Assembly (NCBI RefSeq): GCF_000002865.3
Contig: NW_001865045.1
Span: 91,831 to 155,830 of the forward strand
Direction of reading: 5' to 3'
DNA: 64,000 nt
From: Monosiga brevicollis MX1
Lineage: Eukaryota > Opisthokonta > Choanoflagellata > Craspedida > Salpingoecidae
Shown: one piece after another, positions 23,201 to 32,881 of the stretch
Numbering within the stretch: the stretch's first letter is position 1
Layout of the letters: every line of letters starts with the position of its first letter
Notes under the pieces: generated by a model
The model's input: only the letters and a program-made list of their open reading frames with translations
What the model was told of the DNA's origin: nothing
The model's database searches: none
Program-made: the position numbers and the translations under genes

Positions 23201-23484
23201 ACGCCACCGCGGGCGCCCAGCTTGTCCTGGCTCCCTGTGACCCGACCAACACGCTGCAGCAGCTCAAGAACGACTACACCAACATTCGCAACAGGGTCGT
23301 GCCCATGACTTTGCAGGCCGACACCAGCTTGGTGCTGGTGGGATTTGCCAATAACACTGTGACTGTTGCGGGCAACGGTGACTACGCCGCGTGGTCCTTC
23401 TTTCCCAACACCGGCGAGCTGCGTAACCAGTATGTTGCTAACACCGCCTACGGATTTCCCAAGTGCCTCACGGCCTGCCCGTGA
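20230..23484 (+). CDS. GALC: Galactocerebrosidase (GH59) with C-terminal lectin-like extension
   Basis: Eight exons, 20230-20368, 20515-20648, 20773-20898, 21014-21473, 21617-21640, 21720-21844, 21920-21982 and 22075-23484, join in phase to 826 residues. GALC removes galactose from galactosylceramide in lysosomes. There is an N-terminal signal peptide ([19 protein letters not shown]), then family blocks [53 protein letters not shown] and [11 protein letters not shown]. The acid/base Glu182 (GVWNER) and nucleophile Glu258 (IWASEE) fall at the human positions. [12 protein letters not shown] marks the end of the barrel, followed by beta-sandwich domains. Residues about 680-826 extend past human GALC and resemble one or more beta-trefoil lectin repeats ([20 protein letters not shown]). 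Two oddities: exon 5 is only 24 nt, and the intron after exon 6 starts with GCAAGC instead of GT. Confidence 0.95.
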
Positions 23485-23952
23485 TCCATCCCTCGCCGTA
23501 ATTGATTGGTTTCTCGCAAAAGCTTGCCCGTGGAGGCTTGAACATCTGTCGTGATTTAACTATCGTCACACGTTTGGCTTGCCAGTTGGCCAGGTCTGTG
23601 CTCGACCACGTTGGAGATCAGAAGAGTCGATGGGTTAAATGGAAATGGGTCAGGTGGACACTCAATTCTTCGGCACACAAATTGGAACGTCGCTTAGCGA
23701 GTTGCTGCATGACCTTGTCTTCACCCAAGAGCGGTGAGCCAAGTGCAGACCGAAACCAGAAACCGGAGCCAGGAAACAGACACAAAATGAAACCCCTGGT
23801 TGAACAGAAAAAGAAATTCAACGACAAACTCAAATTCATCATCATCACATCCAAATGACAGGTAGGAAGGAGAGAAGAGGAGCACCACGACGAGTTGACG
23901 CTGGCGCCCAGCTGCAAGAGCCGCGAGGGCTGTAGGTTTTGATCAGAATGCA
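23485..23952. other. Convergent intergenic region (GALC / BRX1 3' flanks)
   Basis: 468 bp between stop codons, without repeats or exon-like ORFs. Presumably 3' UTRs; no clear polyadenylation signal picked. Confidence 0.5.
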
Positions 23953-26121
23953 TTACTCATCATCCTCTTCGTCCTCCTCATCTTCATCAACTTCGACTTC
24001 TTCATCCTCATCCTCCTCATCCTCGTCGACTTCAACCTCTTCCTCCTCGTCCTCGTCCTCATCAGCATTCGCCTGTCAAAGATTCAAAGTCCACCATGCA
24101 AGGTAAGCAGTCGACAAGCGCAATACCCAAAGCATCACCATGGATAAATGATACGTGGCCATGAACGCTATCACGTGTCCAGCAAAATGACTGACCTCAC
24201 TGGCGTTGCGCGCTTGTGCCACAGCTTTTTCGGCGTCGCGAAACACGTTGATCACGTCGTCGCGGGTCTCTGGCACGCTGGCCAGGTGCTCGATGTGTTG
24301 CTCGCGGGCCATAACCTTGTTCTTGTACTTGGCCGCAGCCTCGTCCCGAAGCATGCTGCGCTGCATGTTTGGACTGACATAGTCGGCGTTTTCAAAGAGG
24401 GTCGGGCCGCCAAAGGTGCCCTCGAAGATGCGAATGACTTGGAGACAGAAACGCGGACCAATCTCAGTCAGGACCATTTCCGAATCCTTGCCAACCTTTC
24501 CAGGCTCCTTCCAAGTCACCTGGTAGTTGCGAAACCAGATGCGATCCTCCAGAATGGAGAAGCTGAAAATATGATCAACAAAGGCCTTGCTCTTGGGATG
24601 TTGGTTGGGTGTCGCAAATGTCTGTGCAAGCAAGCCAAGATTGACATGAGACCACGGCAAGATTGAGTGGAGACATGGCTCAACCAACGACTCAACGTGT
24701 AAAGTAAACGAGTGTAACTGCCCGTTAAACCTCGAGACGGCATGGGGAAAAAAATCCGGTCAAGGAGTTATCAGACATTATTCGATATAGCACCGCGCGC
24801 TAGGCGGCTCACCGACGCAACTGGGTGCGCAAGCGAGCTGTCTCGGTGCAAAAGCATAGACACGAACACATGACAACACTTAGATTGGAAAAAAAAAAGG
24901 CGGGGGTTGAGGAGTGTATACCTGGAAAAGAATCTCCTTGAGTAGTTGATAGTGCGGCTGGCTGTCAAAAGCCTGACACAGGATGGAGTGAAGCGTCGAG
25001 AGAAATGCTTGTGAGCTTGACGCCTGGAAAGTCTGCCAAACAAGTGGCCTCGTGCGTGTAAGCGAGTTTGCGAGGCGAGCAACCCACTTGATCAAACTGC
25101 AGCAGAGGGCGCGAACCACGCAGGCAGTTGCCTGTCAACTTGAGCTCGCTCATGGTGTAGACTGAGGGAACCAGCCGGTGCCAGCGCCAACGTGAGGTAC
25201 CACGCTGCGATATCAACAAGAAAGAAAGAGAGAACAAAAGGGGGATGGTTGGCATGGGTTGGTGAACGAAACGCACTGTCTGTGACCAGAAACTTGACTG
25301 AGGGGCCCATGGGCATCTTGCTCATCCACATGTAGACGTCCTTCTTCTTGCGCATCTCGATGTAAATACAGTTGTTGCAGTTCTTCATTTCGCAAATCTG
25401 TGCACATTGACAGCCCAGGTGAGAGAAAGATAGGCCTGCCGTGGATGGGCTGCGCAACGCGTGAGCTAGCTCAGAGCAAGGACGAAAGAAAAGCATGGTT
25501 CAAACCTCGGGCACAATCTCATTGAGACGATCCTTGCGATCCATCTTGACATCCTTCTTGCTGTGTGGCATCAAAACGCGAAGCTATCGGGCCGGCCATT
25601 CATGCCATTTTCGATGAGTTTTTACAACAGAACGTTCTGGACAGCAGAGCAGTCGATTGGCTGGTGTTTTCAAAGTTTTCAAAGAAGGACACCTTGGCCA
25701 GGAATCGGAAGCGCCAATCAAGGCCCAGACCAAACTCACGTCTTGAAGCAGGTGGCGGACTTGGAAGGAGATACCGCGCGACGAGAAGACGAGGGTACGT
25801 TGACGGTTGGTCCACTTGGGAAACGTGCGTTGGCTACGGTCCTTCATCTGCAAGTCCAACTTGGCAATCTTGGGCTGTGATAGCAACAAATACACAACCA
25901 TGCACCAGAAAGAGGTCAGCACGAAAAGAGATGGCTACCCCGACGTCTGCAACGACAGCTTGCCCGGTGAAGCTATCGCACCGCGTGGGCAAGCGGGCTT
26001 TCAGAGTGCACGACGGCTTTTCACGTACATGAACGGCAGCATTGATATTCTCAACCATTTGATCCTCATCGCGCTTGGCAGCACGCTTGGCGTGCGCCCG
26101 GGCCTGATTGGGCTTGCCCAT
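23953..26121 (-). CDS. BRIX1: Ribosome biogenesis protein BRX1 (Brix domain)
   Basis: Eight exons, 26121-26029, 25874-25740, 25583-25506, 25397-25277, 25161-25088, 24972-24922, 24621-24196 and 24072-23953, join in phase to 365 residues (human 353). BRX1 is a nucleolar factor needed for large-subunit (60S) pre-rRNA processing. The Brix domain is complete: FPKWTNRQRTLVFSSRGIS, LMPHSKKDVKMDRKDRLNEI, ICEMKNCNNCIYIEMRKKKD, GPSVKFLVTDIYTMSELKL, TGNCLRGSRPLLQFDQAFDS, HPKSKAFVDHIFSFSILEDR, IWFRNYQV, LTEIGPRFCLQVIRIFEGTF and GGPTLFEN. The last exon encodes a 39-residue almost purely Asp/Glu/Val tail, typical of nucleolar proteins. The acceptor of exon 6 (24972) was preferred over an earlier in-frame AG because it removes a non-family insertion. 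Confidence 0.95.
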
Positions 26122-26264
26122 GGCTGCGGTGAAGCTGCCCTGACTCTGCTACTTGCCCCCCCCGCCACCAACACCGAACCACCACCGCAAGAGCAAGGAA
26201 CGACGCCGAAAAAAAAAATCAAGACATGTGCGTGCGCTCATGTGTGTGTTGTGTGTGTGTGTGT

Positions 26265-26360
<96 letters not shown>

Positions 26361-26427
26361 TCTGTGGTCAGAAGGAGATGTGACCAGCATTTTGTGCTGG
26401 CTGTACCTTCCACGAAGAAAAAAAAGG
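26122..26427. promoter_or_regulatory. Compact divergent promoter, BRX1 / unassigned mitochondrial-type gene
   Basis: Only 306 bp separate two divergent start codons, and about 120 bp of that is a GT-then-CT repeat. Any promoter for either gene must overlap or flank the repeat. No other motif recognised. Confidence 0.55.
26241..26363. repeat. (GT)n followed by (CT)n
   Basis: GT repeats at about 26241-26266 run directly into about 95 bp of CT repeats with two interruptions near the end. Confidence 0.97.
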
Positions 26428-27746
26428 ATGATGATGATGCGAATGGCAGCGGCGGCGAGCCGGGCGACGGCGGCGGGTCAGACCGCTGTGCGCTCGGCTG
26501 CCATGGTGGGTTCGTTTGCGCGTATGAGCACCATGCCGCAAATGACCCTGGCAATGGCGGAAAGCTTTGCTGAGGAACATCAGCGCTTCTTGAGCAACCC
26601 AAACATGGTCTACAGCCAGCAGCTCAATGCCATCAAGGTTGGCGCCTGTTGCTGTTGCTGGCGCTTTGCTACTGCTACTGCTACTGCTGCATCTTGTCAA
26701 ACCTGCCACGGCGCCAGCGGCTTTGAACTGCCACACTGACATGCTTTGCGCCGGCCTCGCGCGTTTCTGTGAATTGATAGACGCAAATGGCAAGTCAGCC
26801 CACGAATGAAAAGTGGCAGGCCGCCGTGCAGGTCTACCTTGGATGCCAGGTAGGCTCGAACAACACCACGCGCCCCGAGGCTCCCGCTAACCCAAACACC
26901 GGACCCCTTACCTCCACCCACTCCGTGCTCTGAGCATTGGCCACAAGCACGTCTTACTACTCTAGTTGTGTCTGGCCCCGTCGTCAATGCCCTCACCCGT
27001 CCGCTATTGGCTTTCTGCGATTGCAGGTCAATTGCATGATCAACTACGGGTTCCGCCCTGATGAGCAAGGTCTGCAGAACTTTACGGAGCAGTTCCAGCG
27101 CTTGCGCCAGAGCCAGGGTGCCGGTAGCTCCCTTTCGGCAGCCGTGCGCGAAACCTGGCATACCTTGCTTCAGGAGGCCTTTGACGTTGACACGGCTCAG
27201 CTCCCCTCTTTCACGGTTGAGCAAGCCCGTGACATTACCCGCGCCATTGGCCAAAAGCTGCAGAGCGACGCGTGCCACCAAGCCATTGACCGCGCCGTCG
27301 TACGTTACCTCTATCGCCCGCCGCTGCCCACTTTCGACGAGCCCGTGCCCCTGGCACACTCGTTTCGCTGGTCCTCATGCTTTTTTTTTTGGCCACACCT
27401 CTCATCTGCCTAGGCCGACTTGAGCAGCAGCGCCACTGACCAGGACCGTCAGCGCGCTCTCCTGGGTGTCATCACCCCTATCCAGATGGAGGTGGCTTCA
27501 TCTTTTGGTCTTGAGGGCGAGCAAGGTACGTGTTTGCCTGCACGTGATGTATCACCTCCACTCAGCCAGTGCTCTCCCCACTTATCATCCTTTTTGTGGA
27601 CGGCCCTGCCTTTAGGCTATGTCAAGATGCAAGCCTTGTTGATGGTGCACAGCGACGATAGCACTGTACAGTACAATACCATGGCCGCCACCATGCCCCT
27701 CTTTACGCGCGCGGGCATCAACGTTGGTGGTGCTCCCACGGCTTGA
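26428..27746 (+). CDS. Unrecognised protein with likely mitochondrial targeting leader
   Basis: Five exons, 26428-26637, 26781-26849, 27027-27299, 27414-27525 and 27616-27746, join in phase to 264 residues with GT-AG introns throughout. The N-terminus starts with several Mets and is rich in Ala, Arg and Ser with no acidic residue for about 40 residues (RMAAAASRATAAGQTAVRSA), as in mitochondrial presequences. The body is helical and polar, with segments MAESFAEEHQRFLSNPNMVY, WQAAVQVYLGCQVNCMINYG and FTEQFQRLRQ, and a hydrophobic C-terminal stretch (LLMVHSDDSTVQYNTMAATM). I know no family with this pattern and see no catalytic motif or membrane helix. It shares a 306-bp divergent promoter with BRX1. 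Gene structure is well supported by frame; function is unknown. Confidence 0.72.
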
Positions 27747-28254
27747 AGCCGATTCATACCAACCTGAGAATCAAAAGGTCCTACTACACCTCATCAACAT
27801 ATCAGCGCCTGAGACTGTTGCTTGCCCATCCCTTAACCCAAAAAGAAAAAGGATAGCGACAAAAGAAGAAAAAAAGAAACACAAACGCAGCCAGATACAT
27901 CGAATCCGCTGTTGCTCCACAACGTTGCGGCCCTCTGAGCTGAACAGGGGCGCAACCATGGTCATGGGCTCAGACGTATCATTGGTGCGGCAGATAATTA
28001 CATCAATATCGATCATGTCGATTGGTTGGCTGGGGCCGGTAGGTGAGGACACGCCGCCACGGGCGGCTACCGAGCGCAGCCAACGGATTCAAAGCAGGTT
28101 GAAGCAGAGGGAACACACAAATATACAGGCAGAGACAATCTAAAGCACACGGTGAATGAACGAAGACGGGCACGACTTGAGCTGGCATTGCTGTTCGAAA
28201 TACGAGCGTGGTCTATCATCCTTAGTCGGGTCGAAATAGCAGTACGGGGCCTAT
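27747..28254. other. Convergent intergenic region
   Basis: 508 bp between stop codons of the unassigned gene and PSF3. An A-rich patch lies at 27838-27885. No coding evidence and no microsatellite. Confidence 0.5.
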
Positions 28255-29224
28255 TCAGCTGTTGAGCTGGCGCGTGACCGTCGCTTGGGAGACAGTGCCG
28301 CTGTACCGTGCCCGCTTATCCACTGGTTGATGGTCGGCAGCGGGTGCAGCCAGAATGTGGTGCGCATGCCGGCGGACCCAACGCGTGTAGAGCTGATCAT
28401 CGCGCCGTCCAGCCTGAAAGAGCTGCCGCTCCATGTGGTCCAAGCGCCGCTGTTGTGTTGATGTAAAGTCTTCCGTGGCATTTTGAGACAGTGCCAAGAT
28501 TTTGGGATAGCGCACGCCGAATGCCTGGTCACAAGGGCCAACACCCGCCCCCAAGTCGAACAGAAAATTACCGGATATGAGGCGAGCATGGGAACAGAGA
28601 AGGCATGACAGGTGTACCACGGCGCGTGGACCTACGTGCTCCAGGTTGCGGGCCAGCTCTTCAGTCTGTGGCAGGTTCAGCCCTAGGATGCGCAAACCAT
28701 AGCGATAAAAGTATGGACACCACTCGTAGAGGTTGATGACATCGGCGTCGGCCAGCAGCATGTTGCGATGCGCGCTGTTAAACACCCGCGGTAGTTTGAA
28801 AGATAGCATCTCGGGCGCCTGATAGCAAAGGGTAAAGCATCAAGACAAACGGTTAATCAAGCCGACCAGCGCAGGGACACGGACGACGCGGTGCCCGGGC
28901 GCAAGCCAAGCCCCCTCCGAGACGGATTTTCTTCAGCACCCGTACCTTCTCGCGAAGCTCCGGGATCATCCACAAGGGCAGCTCGAGGGAGGTGTGAGCG
29001 GGCAAGTGGCTGCCCTGGATGCTTGACCCTTTTAGAGGAGCCAGGTTGAAGCAGATGATCTCAGTTTCGCTCGGTACCTAAAGCACGATGCACCGCCGCC
29101 GACAAAGCCCAGACGGAAAGAAAAAACTGTTTGAGGGGTACCAGAGCTTGAACGCAGCCATTGGTGAGCAGGACCGTACCTTCTCCTCCTCCAGCAGGAT
29201 ATCATGAAGGTCAAAGTAAGACAT
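28255..29224 (-). CDS. GINS3: GINS complex subunit PSF3
   Basis: Four exons, 29224-29180, 29077-28946, 28818-28636 and 28524-28255, join in phase to 209 residues (human PSF3 216). PSF3 is part of the GINS tetramer, which with CDC45 and MCM2-7 forms the CMG replicative helicase. The protein opens with MSYFDLHDILLEEEK, as PSF3 proteins do. LELPLWMIPELREK is the conserved entry to the A domain. It continues with FKLPRVFNSAHRNMLLADAD, VINLYEWCPYFYRYGLRI and RRLDHMERQLFQAGRRD. The intron inside the last ORF (28635-28525) is open-frame and could be read through. It is excluded because removing it joins NLEH to AFGVRYPKILALSQNATE exactly as in the family. Confidence 0.93.
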
Positions 29225-29788
29225 GATGGAACGGTCCAGTGGCTCCTCTTTTCCCCATTGGCAGAGCCAAGCTCAAGGCCCGATCTCCCCGCAACCCGCG
29301 AGCGAGCCCGTTGCTCCCCCAGCAGCTCAACGAGAAAAACGTTTTTTCCTCTCTCGCTCTCCCGCTCTCTCTCGCTCACACACACACACACACACAACAT
29401 CGAGAAGACGATAACGGCCAGTTCGTCTGACATTTGCTTTGATTTTATCTGACATCTGACATTTAAGGGTGGGGTCTCGTTGGTTGTTCTTGCCATCTGG
29501 CGGGTTGATCTTGCGGTGCTCAAAAGATCGTGAACTGGCTGGAGCCCTTCCTTTCGCCTCGGGAATGGGGCCCCTTCACGACTGACTGATGGTAGGCGAT
29601 GGGTGGGGTTGTTGCAGCCCTCCCTCCTGCGCATTGGGGAGAACCGAAGACGATGACCGCCAGCAGTAGCACGCGTGTCATCGGTCTGGCCGGCAATTTA
29701 CTCGCAAGCGTGGCCACCGGTCAGAACCTGGTCCCGGCTCGCGTCTCGCCTGCTGTTTCTAGTGTCTTCTTGCCTCGAAGGCTATTAT
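29225..29788. promoter_or_regulatory. Divergent intergenic region, PSF3 / DASH cryptochrome
   Basis: 564 bp between divergent starts, containing a short CT block followed by (CA)n at about 29349-29398. Promoter function is inferred from layout. Confidence 0.5.
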
Positions 29789-32669
29789 ATGGCAGCGGCC
29801 TATCGAAGAATACCCCACATCATGGCCAAGGCAGGCAACCCCCGGCCCGTCGTCGTCTGGTTTCGCAATGACCTCCGCGTACATGACAACGAAGTGCTTC
29901 TCCAAGCCGCCAAGGTATGCTCCTTCGCTGCCCACTGACGTTTATTCAAGCGTGTTGAGAACCCCCGACGAGCTGGCGACCCCATCACACCATCTTTTCA
30001 ACCCCCAACCGCAAACCTCTGCACATAGGCCAGCCACAATCATGTCGTGCCAGTCTACTGCTTTGACATCCGTCAAGTTGGACCCAGCGCCAAGTCCAGG
30101 TCAAGCCAAACAGAGCCCCGGTGCTATCGCCACCCAGGGGCCCGAGTACTCACTTGTGATCACCCACCGCTCACGCAGATGTGGCCAATTTCCCAAGTGT
30201 GGTCGACCCCGCGCAAGATTTCTGATCGAATCCGTTGACGACCTCCGCACCCGCTTGCAAGAGCTCGGTAGTGGCTTGGTCGTACGCACCGGCCTGCCTG
30301 AGGAGGAGGTGGCCCGAGTGGCCGCACAGGTCGGCGCAACACAGGTCTTCGCTCATCAGGAGGTGTGCTCGGAAGAAGTGGCAGCAGAGCATCGCCTCAA
30401 GCGCCAGCTTGAGGTTCCCCTCTCCCTTCACTGGGGTGCCGTCACCCTCTGTCACCTCGATGACCTGGACTTTGGCCCCCGGTGCAAGCACCTGCCATCC
30501 GTGTTCACCCAATTTCGCAAGCGCGTCGAAGCCGACATGCATGTGCGCCCCGTAGTGGCCGCACCTGCGCGCCTCGCCCCGCTCCCATCCGATCTGGAGC
30601 TTGGCTCCATTCCCACCGTCGAGGACCTCTGCCCAGGCCAGCATGTCCTTGCACAGGTACGCCTGCTCGACTGCTGCCTCGCCCACCCTGACAGCACGCG
30701 TGTCTCTCAAGAGAACCAGCCTTTTGTATATCGGCAGAGTGAAGAGGAGCCAGATGAACGCGCCGTCCTGCCTTTCAAAGGCGGAGAGACCGCCGCCCGC
30801 GCGCGACTGCAGTACTATCTTTGGGAGAGCAATCTCCTCGCCAGGTGTGTTGGGCGCAACTGGAACAACTGCTATTCGGCACACTGTCTTCCCCTGCCCT
30901 GGCCTGATCATTGCTTCATGGATCGTTGCATGCTTTTCTGCTCTCAGCTACAAGGACACACGCAACGGACTTGTGGGAGGTGACTACTCGAGCAAGTTTA
31001 GCCCGTGGTTGGCTCATGGCAACCTCACCGCCCGATGGATCTATCACGAGGTACGATCCTGATGCATTTTGTTTTATTGTTCGCTTGTTTGTTGTTTGTT
31101 TGTAAAAAAAAAGGAGCAATCGTGTTTCTCAAGGCGTGTCCAACGGCCTAGGTCAAGCGCTATGAGCAGGAGCGCACGGAGAACACGAGCACCTACTGGC
31201 TCATCTTCGAGCTCTTGTGGCGAGACTACTTTCGCTTCGTCGCACTGCAGCACGGCACTGCCATTTTCAAGCCAGGTCAGCAGCACTTCTCTCTTGGATG
31301 GGCGCTGCCACCGGAACTCGATCAGCCTCACTGCCGCTCATGCCCATCAAAGGGGGGGTACAACACAAGGATGTGCCCTGGCGCCACAGTCCCGCAGACT
31401 TTGAGGCTTGGCAAAATGGGCAGACTGGCTTTCCGTTTATCGACGCCAACATGCGGGAGCTGGCAAAAACTGGCTTCATGAGCAACCGTGGACGACAAAA
31501 CGTGGCGTCGTTTCTGACAAAGGTTAGCCTGCCCGCAGTCATTGCTCTTCTCTTCTTCTTCTTCTGCTTCGTTTCCCGTGCATGTAGGCCTGGCCTCTCG
31601 ATCGTATGGTCCTTTCCCTTTTGACACCGCGATCCAAGTTCCCTCGTTCTTCTTGGTATCTTACCTGTACTGTCCAGCTCAAACCATACCATGTGGCTTG
31701 TCTCGCTCCTCTTACGCGCCCAGGATCTGCAAATCGACTGGCGCTTGGGTGCCGAGTGGTTTGAGACGCTGTTGTTGGACCATGATCCCTGCAGTAACTA
31801 TGGTGCGCCTCCTCGCCCAGGCACCAATGCTCTCAAATTTGTGTGCAATGATGTTCCGACAACGTGGTGGCTAACTGCATCAATGCCATTTCTCCCCTCA
31901 GGCAATTGGAACTATGCTGCTGGCGTTGGCAACGATCCCCGACAAGGCCGGCATTTCAATGTCATCAAGCAAGGTCTGCATGTCACAAACACTTGCATCC
32001 AGTGCTTCGGACAAATCCCTTGATGCCCATTTCTGCTGCACCAGCCTCACTCGACTCACGTGTGCACCAGCCAAAACCTACGACCCAACGGCTGAGTACG
32101 TGCATCTTTGGGTCCCCGAGCTACGTGGCTTGGATGCACCGCAAGCACACGTCCCCTTCAAGGTTGGTCGATCTGACACAGCCGGTTGCAATTACACATA
32201 CACGTCGGGCCTGATGGATATCGGACTTTCCATAAACAGTTGAGCTCAGAAGAGCTGGCCCAGGCCAACATACAACTCGGAAGCACCTATCCCCGACCCG
32301 TGGTGGATCGCTTGGATGGCGGGCGTTTGCCTCTCAAGGTACGTGACGAAACAGCATATGGCCCGCATGTGCAACTGCCCCAGCAAGGACTCATCAAAAT
32401 GATCCTGTTTGACACTCTTTTCACAGGACTTTCATGGTAGCAAGCCCTTTTCAGGGCCCGGCTGGATGAAGCAGGGGCAGAAGGATCACGGACGCGGGGC
32501 TGATCGCAAGAGGCAAGGGAAGACCAAAGGAGGTGGCCATGCGTCGGATGCAGCCGACAGAAAGCCACATCCTGAAGGTTCTTCGGCCCATGAAAACCCA
32601 GGGCGGCACTCAAGCCACGCTCCAAGAGGCAAACGTGCCGGCAAGCGCGTGCAAGGGGCATGGGCTTGA
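29789..32669 (+). CDS. CRY-DASH: DASH-type cryptochrome / photolyase
   Basis: Eleven exons, 29789-29914, 30029-30099, 30179-30844, 30948-31050, 31152-31275, 31353-31522, 31724-31802, 31902-31973, 32071-32162, 32240-32338 and 32427-32669, join in phase to 614 residues. DASH cryptochromes are FAD flavoproteins that repair pyrimidine dimers in single-stranded DNA and may act as blue-light sensors. The N-terminal photolyase domain starts [20 protein letters not shown]. The FAD domain shows [90 protein letters not shown] and [20 protein letters not shown], all hallmarks of the DASH clade. The C-terminal about 80 residues are Gly/Lys/Arg/His-rich, like the basic tails of several DASH proteins. A second in-frame Met at 29822 is an alternative start. 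A 57-nt in-frame stretch at 30658-30714 begins GTACGC and ends AG, and might be a very short intron. Confidence 0.95.
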
Positions 32670-32796
32670 GTCAAGTCTGGACGCATGCCAACACCGTTCT
32701 CTCAACCAACTATTTGCGCTGCGTTTCCTCCTCAACCAGTTGACCCTCGACTGTGCTTTTATCTGTTGTCGCTATGGATGTATGCCCAACGGTCTA

Positions 32797-32802
32797 AATA
32801 AA
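32797..32802 (+). terminator. Possible polyadenylation signal AATAAA
   Basis: AATAAA about 130 nt after the cryptochrome stop codon, in the narrow convergent gap before RPGRIP1L's stop. The position is plausible but the cleavage site is unknown. Confidence 0.45.
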
Positions 32803-32881
32803 TTATCATGAGTAATGAAAGACTTGAAACTCAAAAAAACGGAATGTGAGAAGCCCGCTTCATGGCTAGTCATGGCTAGCA

